A DNA stretch of 64,000 nucleotides, from assembly GCA_019426215.1 (NCBI GenBank), contig CM033391.1:16418708-16482707 (forward strand), read 5' to 3'. This DNA is from Buddleja alternifolia (taxonomy: Eukaryota; Streptophyta; Magnoliopsida; Lamiales; Scrophulariaceae). Of this stretch, positions 13,201-25,200 are shown piece after piece; position 1 is the stretch's first letter, and each line of letters starts with the position of its first letter. The position numbers were made by a program, and so were the translations under genes. The notes beneath the pieces were generated by a model, which worked only from the letters and a program-made list of their open reading frames with translations, ran no database searches and was not told where the DNA came from.

Positions 13201-16200
13201 TTCTTATAAATCTTGTACTTCTATTGACAATAAAATATATAGAAAATGGGTTTTCTCCCTAAAAACTACATTCGATGGTGAAGTAGAAACTGGTGCTGGA
13301 TATGTAATAGGAGGATCCCACCGTCTGGTGGTAAATTTACAAATCGTCATTCTCCCCCTGACTGTCAGTAGGATTAGAAGAGACTGGAAAGAAGGAGCAA
13401 TGTTCCATAAAATTGAAATCAATAGACACAAGATATTTTCTAAGACTAGGACAATAAAACCGATACCCTTTTTGTAATCGAGAGTAACCCAGAAACACAT
13501 TTGACTGACTTGGGATCCAACTTGGTAACATGAGGACGAACATACCGAACAAAACAAGTACAACCAAATAAGCGAGGTTTAACTGGAAATAAAGATTTTG
13601 TCGGAAAAAGGATACTATAAGGGATCTCACCATAAAGAATAGAAGATGGCATACGATTAATGAGAAAACAAGCTGTTGAGATAGCTTCAGCCCAAAAGCA
13701 CTTAGGGACGTGTTTGGACAAGAGGGCTTTGGCTGTCTCAAGCAGATGTCGGTGTTTCCTTTCAGCTATGCCATTCTGAGATGGCGTGGCAGCACAAGAC
13801 GATTGATGAAGAAATCCAATTCTAACCATATAAGTCTCTCCTTTGGCATTGTCACTTCGCAAAGTATAAACTGAAGTATTAAATTGCATTTAATTTCAGC
13901 ACAGAAAACTGGGTAAAGAGTTCAGGCCGATTTTTCGTAAAATAAACCCAAGTCATGCGAGAAAAATTATCAACAAAGGTAACAGAATATCAAAATTCAG
14001 GTTTTGACACAGCAAAGAGAACGTACTTTTTTATTGACACAAGGAGCGGAAGACAATCGATGATGTTTGGCAAACTAACATGACTCACAATCTAAAGAGG
14101 ACACATTGTGAAACTGCGGACAAATTTTCTTTAATGTAGGGAGAGAAGGGTCTCCTAACCGACAATGAGCTTCAAAAGGAGTTAAGATTGCTCAGCAAGC
14201 AGTAGACCGGGGCATCTGCGCCTGAATAATAGGTAGAGACCTCCCGATACATGGCCTTTACCAATAATCTTTTTCGTCACAAGACCCTGAAACAATCAAT
14301 AATTCGGAAAAAATGAGACACAACAATTGAGAGCACGAGTTATTTTGCTCATAGAGATCGATTAAGTAATAAACTCAATTTCTTTGGGGCATATGATCAA
14401 CGCAATGACTGATGTTTCATGAGTACGACGTTAGATATCTTCGTAAAGTACCTTGTAATTTTTTTTTTTGTATTATTGGGTCTTATGGTAAAAACTAGTG
14501 AAACAAACTTCAGTTATATTTCTCATAAGCACTAACAGTGATAAGTGCGGATCATTTTTCAGAATTATAAAGTTAGAAGTTATTTATTTGATAATACAAA
14601 ATTTTCTTCTTAAGTCAATTTTTTGTTTGATACACAATTAGCAAAAAAAGATAACCGTACTTGCAAGAAAAAGAGATAATATAGCTAGAGAAAGGAGACA
14701 CACTGTTTGCCGCCTTATTTGTTTACTTGTATGAGGCCTGAAGTTCACTTTCCATCAAGAAATCCTAAAACCTTACTATATAAGAGGGGGTAATGAGCCA
14801 TCCCTCTCATAACTTGAACTCAAACTCGGACATGGAACATCTTTTATTTCAAATGCTGCCTTAGCAACCTTGAGTCCAAATACATCAGGAATTGGAGAAT
14901 CTCTTATCCTGTTGTTGGAACGAGGCGATCCGATGTGGGTTTGGATTCAGAAAGATGAAAGGTTTTGACGCTCAACTCCTAGCTCATTGGTATGTGATTC
15001 CGCTTTCACCAATATAGCATACGGTGGTGCATCCTTGATTCAAAGTGTTTAGGTATTAAAACATAAAGGAGAATACCTCTTAAAGGATCTTTACTAAAGG
15101 ACACCTCTCAAGATCACAAACCGTTAGGCAAGGCAAGCAAACTTCAGGCTTTTGCTCTGACCAGGAGTGGCATACTCCGTTACGACCATCCCAAGGTCGA
15201 ACTAAAATATGGAACCAGCTTGATGACATTGGTAAATAGATTGCAAGTTCGATACACGCCGTGATAGATAAGGCCATGCCTAGCTTGGATATTTTTTTTC
15301 CCAACCGCCAATCAAGAAGATACTCCAAAGGCTTTCAGATTGATGTCTCATTAGCTAAAGAAGACCCTACCAATACATGCTTGATAAAATACAATTATGG
15401 GGACCCTGGGACCCCAGCCTAGACACATTGAAAAGAAGCAACTAGAAGATATGGAAGTATCTCAGAAAGATTGCAATATATGTGGAGGATGCATATGGAG
15501 CACTATCTATACTAGAGGAGGTTGCCCGAACCATTGTTTGGAAAAAAGCTAGAGAATTTGACAACGGAGGATTGGGCTATATTTAGATCATGGAGTGATA
15601 TGTTTGACATTAACGTGGAGCGTGGAGTTCAATATCACCAATGAGAAAATCAAGACTAATCTAATGAAGGCTCTATTAAATATGTACTAGAAGCTAACCA
15701 TCTCAAACACAGTATATTCGATGTGCAAGTTATCTGATTAGGGATGAGATTTTATGTGATCATGATTTAGTTGAGATCTGTGGATATCATGTTTGACAAT
15801 GAGATCAAGGTGTTGATGATGTTTTCTTCTTTACCTGAGAATTGGAGTGCAATTCTGACTGCAAGAGGTTGAAGCTTCAGGAGATTTGAGATTTGATTCT
15901 AAGCGAAGAGATTCACAAGAAAGAATGAGGTGAACTTCCAGTCGCTACCTTAAGTTTGGAAGTAAGAGGAAAAAGTAGTCAACAAGGGAAGGCCCAAAAT
16001 CGTGGGAATCGCAAGGACATAGTATGTTGGAATTGCGAAAAGGTCACGACCAGAATTAGTGTAAAGAGACGGACAGATATCAGGGTCGGGATGACCAATC
16101 AGCAAAGGCAACCACTAAGGAGTCCTTTGCTTTGTGTGGATAGTATAAGTGAATCTTGGATCTTAGATATAGGCGCATCGAGTCACTCAACACCATGCAA

Positions 16201-19200
16201 AGAGTTGGTGCATAACTTTGTTGTAGGGAAGTCGAAAAAGGCCTATAGGATATGTACGAACCCTTGATCGTTATAGAGACCCGTGAAGCTGAGACTGCTC
16301 GAGGAATGCAATGGAAGTTGCAGTATGTTACACATGTTCCAGGCCTTAAGAGAAACTTGATGTCCGTATGTCAGATTGAGATGAATGGATACATCATAGT
16401 ATTTGAAGGTGTATCATGGATGATCATCAGGGGAAATACAGTTATTGTAGTGAGGTATTGAGGAGGGAACGTTATATTTCATAGATTAATTTAGGGTACT
16501 TTGCTAGGCTCAACCCGTTTTGTTATATTGGACTTGTCTTAGCAAGAGATCATGGCTATTTCAGTTCAGCCCGAGGTCGGCCCAAACTGAGAATCTATAT
16601 ATGTACTATATATAATCTATAGTAATATAAAGAGAGAATGACTTCAAAAAAAAAACAAAAGTGAAGTAGTAGAGGAGGTTCATTCTGCTGAAGATTCTGT
16701 CAAGTAGGAGTCGCTAGAGACAGAGGATATCGGGAATGCATGATTAAAAAACCAGACATAACTCACCTAGCAAGAGTTGTGAGCAGATATGTATCAGATC
16801 TAAGGATGCATTGAGGAAGACACTTGGTGCAGCGAAGCCAGTAGTTGACCAAGGAGTTTCAATGAGCATCTGGGGCAGGGTATTGACTCAATTGACCTCC
16901 AGAAATTGTGATGAGAAGGTGTGCCACACAACAAATTGATGTCCATAGAGGAGTAAAGACTGTTAGAGAGAGTATTGTCAAGTTTCGTAGTCGGACATTG
17001 TTAGGATTTTGGACTTTGAAACAAAAGGATCAAGAAAAAGAGGAACTGAGAAAAGAGATGTGAGCAGGAGTGGTCAGAAGCCCCGTGCTATGGACGTAGG
17101 CTGTTGCCCCGAAGTGCTAGTAAGTTAGCGCCGCTGCGTCGAATGGGTAGTATTGCCGGCCCGTACCACAAATGGAGTTTTTTTTTTTTTTTTTTTTGCA
17201 GTATTCTGATTGCTTTTGTATCTCCAAGTCTACACACACACACACACACACATATATATATGGGATAATTACACTCACACCCCCTCAATAATGGAGTAAT
17301 TACACAAACCTCCCCTCACTAATTGATAATTACAAAAACCTTCCCTCGACCTTGAAAAGGTTAAATGACATGTTTGCCCCTCAATTTTTGGGACAAAAAA
17401 AATGAAAAAAATTGATTTTAACTTCATGTGAGGATTAAAATACCCTCTTACTTAAAATATTAAAAGATATTACATTTTTCATTTTCTTTTCCTAGTCAAC
17501 TATATATCTATCTATATATATATACACACGCAATCACACACACATAGCAGACACACACACACACACAGAGTATATATACACACACACACACACACATCAT
17601 CAGCTAAATCTCATCTCCCTCATTTCAAATCAATTCCTTCAAATCAAAAACCCTAGAAATGGCTTGTACAAAGCAAACCGCCCGTAAATCCACCGGTAGC
17701 ACGGCGCCGCGCAAGCAGCTAACCACCAAGGCCGCCTCGGCCACCGGCGGAGTGAAGAAGCCCCACCGCTTCCCCCTAAACCCTAAAATTAGTGATTTGT
17801 CTAGTTTGATAATTTATGAATTATAATTAATTTTAATAAGCTGATGATTTATAAATTTAATTATTCATATTTTATTGAAATTAATTAATAAATAAATTCA
17901 ATAATATTAAATAGAATATATATATATATTCCGAATATAGTAACTAATATCTAAAATCAGTTAAATGCTTTTGAATTTTTATCTCAAGATTAATTATTGA
18001 TATTTATTAGTTTCAATTAGGTGAAATAATTAAATAAGGTAAATTAAAATAATTAACAAATTTTAATCAAATTATCAATTATAATTTATTATTATTTTTT
18101 CATGATTTCAAAAAATGTTACATTGATTGTTAAGTTTACATTGACACCCCCTGAAAAGTAGGTATATATTACATATACCTCCCCTGAGGGTATATTGGAC
18201 ATTCAAAATTTTTGGACTTTTTTGTCCAGGCTGGACAAGGGGTATTTTGGGGAAAGTCAAAAAGATTTTTGATGACGTCATCAAAAATTTGCCCGAAAAA
18301 ATTGGCTGGGGGTGCTCGTGTAATCCAAAAATAATCGAGGGGAGGTTTTTGTAATTATCAATTAATGAGGGGAGGTTTGTGTAATTACCCCATTATTGAG
18401 AGGGGGTGAGTAATTATCCCTATATATATATATATATATGGACGTGTTCCTTGTTATCCTTAGCACTCCATATTCAATAAAAGATCTCTACTGCGGCTGT
18501 GGACATAGGCATTATCGAACAACATAAATTATGTATCTTCTTGTGTGCTTGTTTTAACTCTCAGGATTATCATTTGTCAGTTTAATTCCTAACGTATAGT
18601 TTAGGGATAATTACACTCACACCCCCTCAAAGATGGGGTAATTACACAAATCTCCCCTCACTAATTGATAATTACAAATACACCCGCTCAGGGGGTCTAT
18701 TTGTAAGGTTTACAGGGGGTGCAATAGTAAGAATTGTTACACACACAGGAGATGCAATTGTAAGAAATCTTTAACATGAGGGGGTGTGTTTATAATTATC
18801 AATTAGTGAAGGGAGATTTGTGTAATTACCCCATTATTGAGGGGGGTGTGAGTGTAATTATCCCTATAGTTTATATACCTTTCTGCGTGTTTTGTAGAAA
18901 GATGTATATTTAATATTTGAAATAGATTGCATCAGCAGAATGTCACGCAGCATTTTGTGGTGATAAGACAGAACTAGAAAGCTGGAGCTGGATGCATTTA
19001 GCAGTCTTGTATTCCTAAATGCTAGAAGTCTTTTGCTCAAATTCACTTATTTAAGCTCATTCTTATTTGACAAAACAAAGAGGTTTCCTGAAATAATATC
19101 TGGATGCCTTTTGCACTAAAAAGTTTACAATATATAGGATGAAGAGTCAATCAGGTCTCAGGGCCTAACACAAAAAGAATCATGTATCCACTACTACAAA

Positions 19201-22200
19201 AATATATAGAACGAAATATAGAAGTAACTGAAATCCTAGAGAGGAAGTCTTGGGATCTTCGACATATTTCCTAACTAGAGAGATGTGTAAATGTGCTAAA
19301 TAAGGAAATAAATGAAATTTGATCTCATTGACACTATTTGCTTACAAAACTTTGGCCTTTGTAAGTTTGATCAGCAATTAGATTTTAATTTACTTAATTT
19401 CCTTGATTTGGACTGCAGTGCTGCACTGATAAGCTTAGCAAATAAAACAAACATTTTATCTTTTTGGTTCTAAGTAAGTATAATGGTTGCATTGGTATGG
19501 GATATCAAAGCCATCATGATAAGCATAAATATCTTCTAGCGGGAGCACATATTAACTAAAGAGACATGTGCATTATTAAAATTCACCGCACATTTAAGCT
19601 GGTTGACTTCAGCTACGGCATCTTGACCTGTGATGTTTCATGATCATGTTTATCGCTTTAAGCTTCTGTAGAGCGAGAGATAATGGACAGGTCGTGAATG
19701 GTGTTACTTTGCACTCTGATTTCTGAACTGCACATATTTGTTCTATTAGTACGCTTTCATCTTTCCTTTGTGGCTGTCTAAACGATTGATCTTGTCAACG
19801 AAAATCCCGTGCCAGATTTGAAATTGAGAGACATCAAGGTTGTCGAAGATTACTACAGATGGACTAACTTATTGCAGAAGATGGCACAAAGTAAGTGCCA
19901 TGGTTGTGTGAAATTGGAGGAGCACATCAAGTTAGCTCGGGAATTGAAGGGACATAGTGAGGAAGTGAATGCCCTTAAGTTTCAAATGTCAGATGAAGCA
20001 CTTCAGCAGATGCCTGACTTTCAGGGTCGGGTATGTGGCCTCATCTCAGTGGTTCTGCATGCTTCACGTTAGTTTGTGTAATTTATTTAGTATTGATCTC
20101 AATCCCCGTATATTTAACATACTATGCAGATTGATGTTCTCAAGGAAATTGGATGTATAGATGCTGATCTTGTAGTGCAAATTAAGGGTCGTGTTGCCTG
20201 TGAAATGAATTCTGGGGAGGAGTTGATATGTACAGAGTGCTTATTTGAGAATCAACTGAATGACCTCGAACCAGAAGAAGCTGTGGCAATAATGTCTGCC
20301 TTTGTCTTTCAGCAGAAGAATACTTCTGAACCTTCTCTTACACCGAAGCTTTCTCAAGCTAAAAAGAGGTATCCTGGTTTTTCAACGACACGTCTTTTGC
20401 ACTTGATCTACGGGTATTGCAAAATACAATTATTTATCACTTTTGCTGTATCTCATCACATTTTGCTGACATGCCTATGCATCTTTTTGTTATATTATTA
20501 GTTACATCTGGGATTATAATTTTATTTTATGTCGCCTGGAGTAGTTTTCTGATCTGTTAAAGGAATTCATGGGCAAACCCTACCAAGTATTCTCAATGCA
20601 AATATGTGGATGCCACCTCTGGTACCATGTTTCAGGGAAAGAAAGAAACTGCTATTATATGCATCAACTGTCTTCTTGTAATTTTGTTTATCTAGGAAGT
20701 AAGATGCTTTAATTTAAAATGCTAGCTTAACAAACTCCTACAGGCTACAACAATATTGTACAGGAGTGCAGTTTAAGCACGCTCCTGAGGCCTGAGTGTA
20801 TACACTATGTTTAGATCTATAATTTTAGTGCGGAAAATGAAATAGAAAAAGAATAGCATGGAAAACTAAGTGCAATCATATTTTGTTTTGGATAGGTAAG
20901 TATTAATTTTAAATGGATAGTTACAGGAATCTCTCTTGTCATTTAGTCTATATACAAGAAGACTCCTTCAGATTTGTGAAATTAGATCCCCGTGCCCAAT
21001 GTCTATTGTACTATATATTAACCCAAGCTGTTAATTCCACAATAGAAAAATCAACAACCAGAAGTTTCTAGAAATTTCAATGTTACACTTGGTTCAATTG
21101 TATTTTGAAAATGGTGGTTTCTAAACCCCCTTGAGATTTGTCCAAATTTACAAAACTCTTTCTTTGGTTTGTTCAAACCCCCCCGGCCCGAAAAAAAAAA
21201 AAAAATTATCCAATTTACGTCTACTTCCCTTGAGATCTAATCTTCTTAACTTGTTAAAAGATTTTTAAATTAAATTTCAAAATGAATTCTAAATTGTTTT
21301 GATTATATTATTTATATCCTGTATTTTCTTTTTTTCTATCATCTTATCTTCTCCCCTTTTAAATTATTTAGCAATATCTATAGCATTGAGCCACCAACAC
21401 ATGAACAAGGAATTGGCTTCTAAAGTTCAAGAACCCCACACCTTTAAAGATTAACTTGCAATGTTTAGTTTGACCAGAAGAAAAATCTGTAAGCAAGGAG
21501 GAAGAGGCAACACTACAAATTCCGGGTCCACCCAAGAATAGTGTCATGGACCTGGATTTGGATTTTTAATTGTGTTCATGACATTTAATGAATTCATTGG
21601 ATAAACCACGTGAGCTCTAATTGTGAAATTGGAAAACTTTATGAGAGGTATGTGTAATTTGACAAACCTTAAGAGGTGGTCCTGTAATTTGGACAAACAT
21701 CAAAGGATGTATCTAACTTTATATAGCTTACTTATGCAATCCCAATATAGATATAATGTTTCAACACGACGTAACTTACTATCTTGATTTTCTTTATACT
21801 TATCATATATAGTTTTTGATCTAGTTGTTTCCATTTTAAGTTGGAATCATTCTATCACTTCACCAAGTTCATAAATTTGTTGCTTTCTTGTATTCACATC
21901 CGTTGGTTGATAGAAAATAGCGGTTCCCAAAAATGTACATAATCGTAAGGTTTAATGGCTCTTATCTTAATTGTAAATCATTAGTTATATCTTATCACGA
22001 CGCTTGGATATTGAACCTCGAGTTTCCTGTACTTCAGATTGTATGATACAGCCATAAGACTCGGAGAGCTTCAGGCAGGGTTCAAGGTGCAGATTGATCC
22101 TCAGGAATATGCCCAGGAGAATCTTAAGTTTGGCCTAGTCGAAGTTGTATATGAATGGGCAAAGGTAGTGTCTCCTCTCCCTTTCCTCCCCTCCCCTCCC

Positions 22201-25200
22201 CCCACCCGGCTAGTTTCAATCTTCGGAGGAAGGTTGTATTTTCTTAGTTTTAATTATTGGGTTTATTTTTATAGCATGCAATTATTAGTTTTTAATTAAA
22301 TTGTTTAATTAGTTAATCTTTTGATTGCTAGTTATAGATAATCAATAATTATTAATTAAAGTGTTTAATTAATTGTCTTTTGCCATAGTGTCAAATCATT
22401 TACATTTAGTCATTTCATTGATGCGAAATGACGTCACAAGCAATTATTAAGCTGCATAGGCAAATGAACAAGTACAATAAACTTACAGAGGTAACTCGCG
22501 TGTCAACCCATCAAATAATAGTTGATTTGCACCGACAATAAAATTTATAAATTTATGCGCCCACACATCTTCAGCTTATTGAACATGAACTTTTACCCTT
22601 TTGATCACCCGTCCACATGGAAAATAGAAGTCATAAATACTACCTATGAACAAATAAGAGAAACTAGCAACATTATTACAGATTTCCTATATGCTAATTG
22701 CATGCTAGACACGCCTAATGTAAAATTAGAGGAACGAGAAGAAAATGAAGCACAGAAAATAACAAAGCACTAGGCAAAAAGTTAAATAGAAAATCACGTC
22801 ACTTAAGCATCCAAGTCTTTCACCACTACAACACCACCATGGATATTTACATTGCATACATTAACCACGCAGGCGAAATACTAAGACATAACATCTAAAG
22901 TTTTTCAACATTTATTTGTCCCAATAAGAACAGGTATCATATGAAACTCGTGAATAGTATCTTCCATTAAATTGTGAATGTACTTCACAATAAATACAAG
23001 TAGGGGTGTCACGAGCCGAGCCTGGCCAAATTTCTTCGCTCGAGCTCAAGCTTGACAAGCCTGAGGAAAATGAGCTCGAGTCATGGTCGAGTCGAGCTGA
23101 GATCGAGCTCGAGCTTAGAAAAAAATAAATAATTATCATATTTAATTAATATATTATTAATTTTGTATTACTATATAATTAAATATAATCATGATAAATA
23201 TTAAATATATCATTTTTTATATGAATATAATATTATTAGATATTCTATTATAGATATGTATATATTAAAAAACAAATAAATATTTATAAATTAATAAAAT
23301 ATTATTTTTTATTCCGGCTCGTGAGCTTTCAAACAGGCATTTTTGAGCTCAAGCCGAGTCAAGCTTTTTTTTGAGTCGGCTCGGTTCGTTGGTCACCCTA
23401 AATACAAGTTACCATGCATGACATTTTCCAGGAAAATGGAAACATACATGTGTGTGTGTATTTATATATACTTATATATGAAATATCATACTATTATTTC
23501 CTGAAACAAAAGAAAAACATTCAATGTATCATGAGACATTTGGTTGTATATTCATTACAATTAACATTAGTTCAACATAATAAGAGTTTGAAGATATACC
23601 TATTCTTCAAGTGCTACGTGGCGAGCGCTACCTGCTTTCATAGCTTTAGTCTTTTGAGGTTTGCCGAAAAGAAGAATAAATTCCATTTGTTTTTCACACC
23701 ATTCCTCAATTAAGATAAGAAAGAATGCTCATAAAAATTTCAAGAAACTGCAAATATTAGAGATCGAAATAATTTCATTACAGATGGCTTGTGAACTTAA
23801 TTCATGAAAGAGAAAACACAACTGAATAGAATTAAATCGAATGATAAGGAAACAACAGAATACAAATAGCCAATACATGGAGAAACTGAAAACTCATTTC
23901 TCCAGACCTGAATGAAAATAGAAGCCGATCAACAATTCTTTAACACGGCTACTGAAACAATAAATAGCTATTATACAATGTCAAGCAAATATCTTCACAT
24001 GACAGCTACAGAAATATCATCTATCTCTTCTTATAATCCATCTAAGTGCAAACACACGTATTAAGCTTCACAAGTCCATTATCGAAACAAACATCAAAAT
24101 AAGATGTCTTACAAAGAGCAGAGCTGCAACTCCTAGACTAAAATAACACCACCCAACTAACACAAGATGGGGTAGCTTAACTCTCAAGAGAAGTCCAATC
24201 TATGAGACCTGGATTGGTTAATTACAGAGTTTTGCAAATAAGATCACAAAACAGCCAACAAAAATACTAAGTTCATTAACACGGTCAGAGACACATTAAA
24301 GAAAAAACAAGAAGAAATTATGTAAACTAAGCAACCGATCTTGACCTAGAACAAATACCTCAATTACGTTGATTTTAAAACATGGATCATAATAAACAAG
24401 TGAATGGCTTAAATACAGAAGTCTTATATGACAAATATAACAATAAGATAACTGCAAAATAAGGAAAGAAGAAAAACAATAAATTGATGCCAACTTAGCA
24501 TGCTGCAATTTTAACAGCATTTGGAAACTGTGAAGAGTTCCCATGAATCACAAGATGTCTACACAGCTGTTCAAGGATCTCAACTCAATCAAAGAACCAT
24601 TAGAAAGAGTCTCAGATAGTAACCCTTCAATGTGATGTGAGGTGAACCCAGAAATCTCTGCCTGATTAGATTTAGTAGATCATTTATAGAAATGGCAAAC
24701 ACATAGGCCTCGTTCACAACCTTTGATGGGATTAAGGGAAGTTGGGTGGGAGTTGAAGGTAATTGCAGGCTATGTCGATAGGGTTGTAAACGAGTCAGTC
24801 GACTCAAACAAGTCGTTTCTCAAGCTTGTTTGAATTGTTATCGAGCTTTAAAATTTGTGTTTGAGTTTGGTATGACTGTTAATCAAGCCGAGTTCAAACG
24901 AGCTTTAATCGAGCCGAATACGAGTTGAGCTCGAGTAGTTTGATTTTTTAGCACATTTTTTATCAATTTTTACTAATCGAGTTATGCTCGAGTCGAGCTT
25001 CAAACTTATTAAATACATATATGGTTGTTCAATCCTGGTTGGATATGCTAACAAACTGAGTTCAAACGAGCTTTTAGCGAACGATCTCGATTCTCGAGTA
25101 GTTTGGTTCGTCTGTCACCCCTATTTGTCGATGGAGAAGAAGATGAATAGTAGATTTTTTAAATTTTTGTTTATTTTTATATTTATTATATAAATATGAA

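Larger units (their letters stand above)
8381..13270 (+). mobile_element. Young Ty1/copia element with identical LTRs, 4,890 bp
   Basis: Two 216-bp LTRs (8381-8596 and 13055-13270), identical by eye, frame gag, protease, integrase, RT and RNase H in Copia order. The tRNA-Met primer site follows the left LTR directly and a polypurine tract precedes the right one. Short LTRs and the gag type resemble the Ale/Retrofit lineage, which is inference. The target duplication is only 3-4 bases (ATTC/TTC, depending on where the LTR ends). Two in-frame stops in gag-PR and at least two frameshifts in pol make it non-autonomous despite its youth. Confidence 0.95.
6419..14420 (-). mobile_element. Old antisense Copia element, interrupted and truncated
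   Basis: On the minus strand the order is pre-integrase/integrase (about 14420-13271), reverse transcriptase (8160-7760), RNase H (about 7330-6570), then a polypurine tract and 3' LTR. A young Copia (8381-13270) separates integrase from RT, and a solo LTR (7386-7760) lies inside RT. The gag and 5' LTR ends are missing. Many stops and a missing central RT block show that it is long dead. Confidence 0.85.
17262..18420. mobile_element. Mutator-type element carrying a histone H3 fragment (Pack-MULE), 1,159 bp
   Basis: Long terminal inverted repeats of about 80 bp match well. Both ends start GGGATAATTAC and continue through CCCCCTC, AATAATGG, GTAATTACACAAACCTCCCC and TAATTGATAATTAC. The flanking 9-mers (17253-17261 and 18421-18429) are both tatatatat, which fits a 9-bp Mutator duplication but is low-complexity. 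Inside is a GC-rich block with a 5' UTR-like leader and the start of histone H3 (17659-17826), surrounded by very AT-rich filler. No transposase is present, so movement would depend on another element. Confidence 0.85.
6387..19815 (+). other. SKI2 giant intron, 13,429 bp
   Basis: The donor GTATGC at 6387 and the acceptor at 19813-19815 join a split Asp codon. The contents are the nested Copia elements (6419-14420), unassigned DNA (14421-15399), a decayed Copia (about 15400-16460), simple repeats, and two related Mutator-type elements (17262-18420, 18604-18864). The last 940 bases show nothing recognisable. Confidence 0.9.

Noticed and set aside
16462..17161. LTR pair of the decayed Copia at 15400-16460
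   Set aside because: No repeated TG...CA segment could be matched on both sides of the coding remnant.
17659..17826. A functional histone H3 gene
   Set aside because: Only the tail is present, with substitutions and a four-residue loss; the histone fold is absent and the piece lies between transposon ends.
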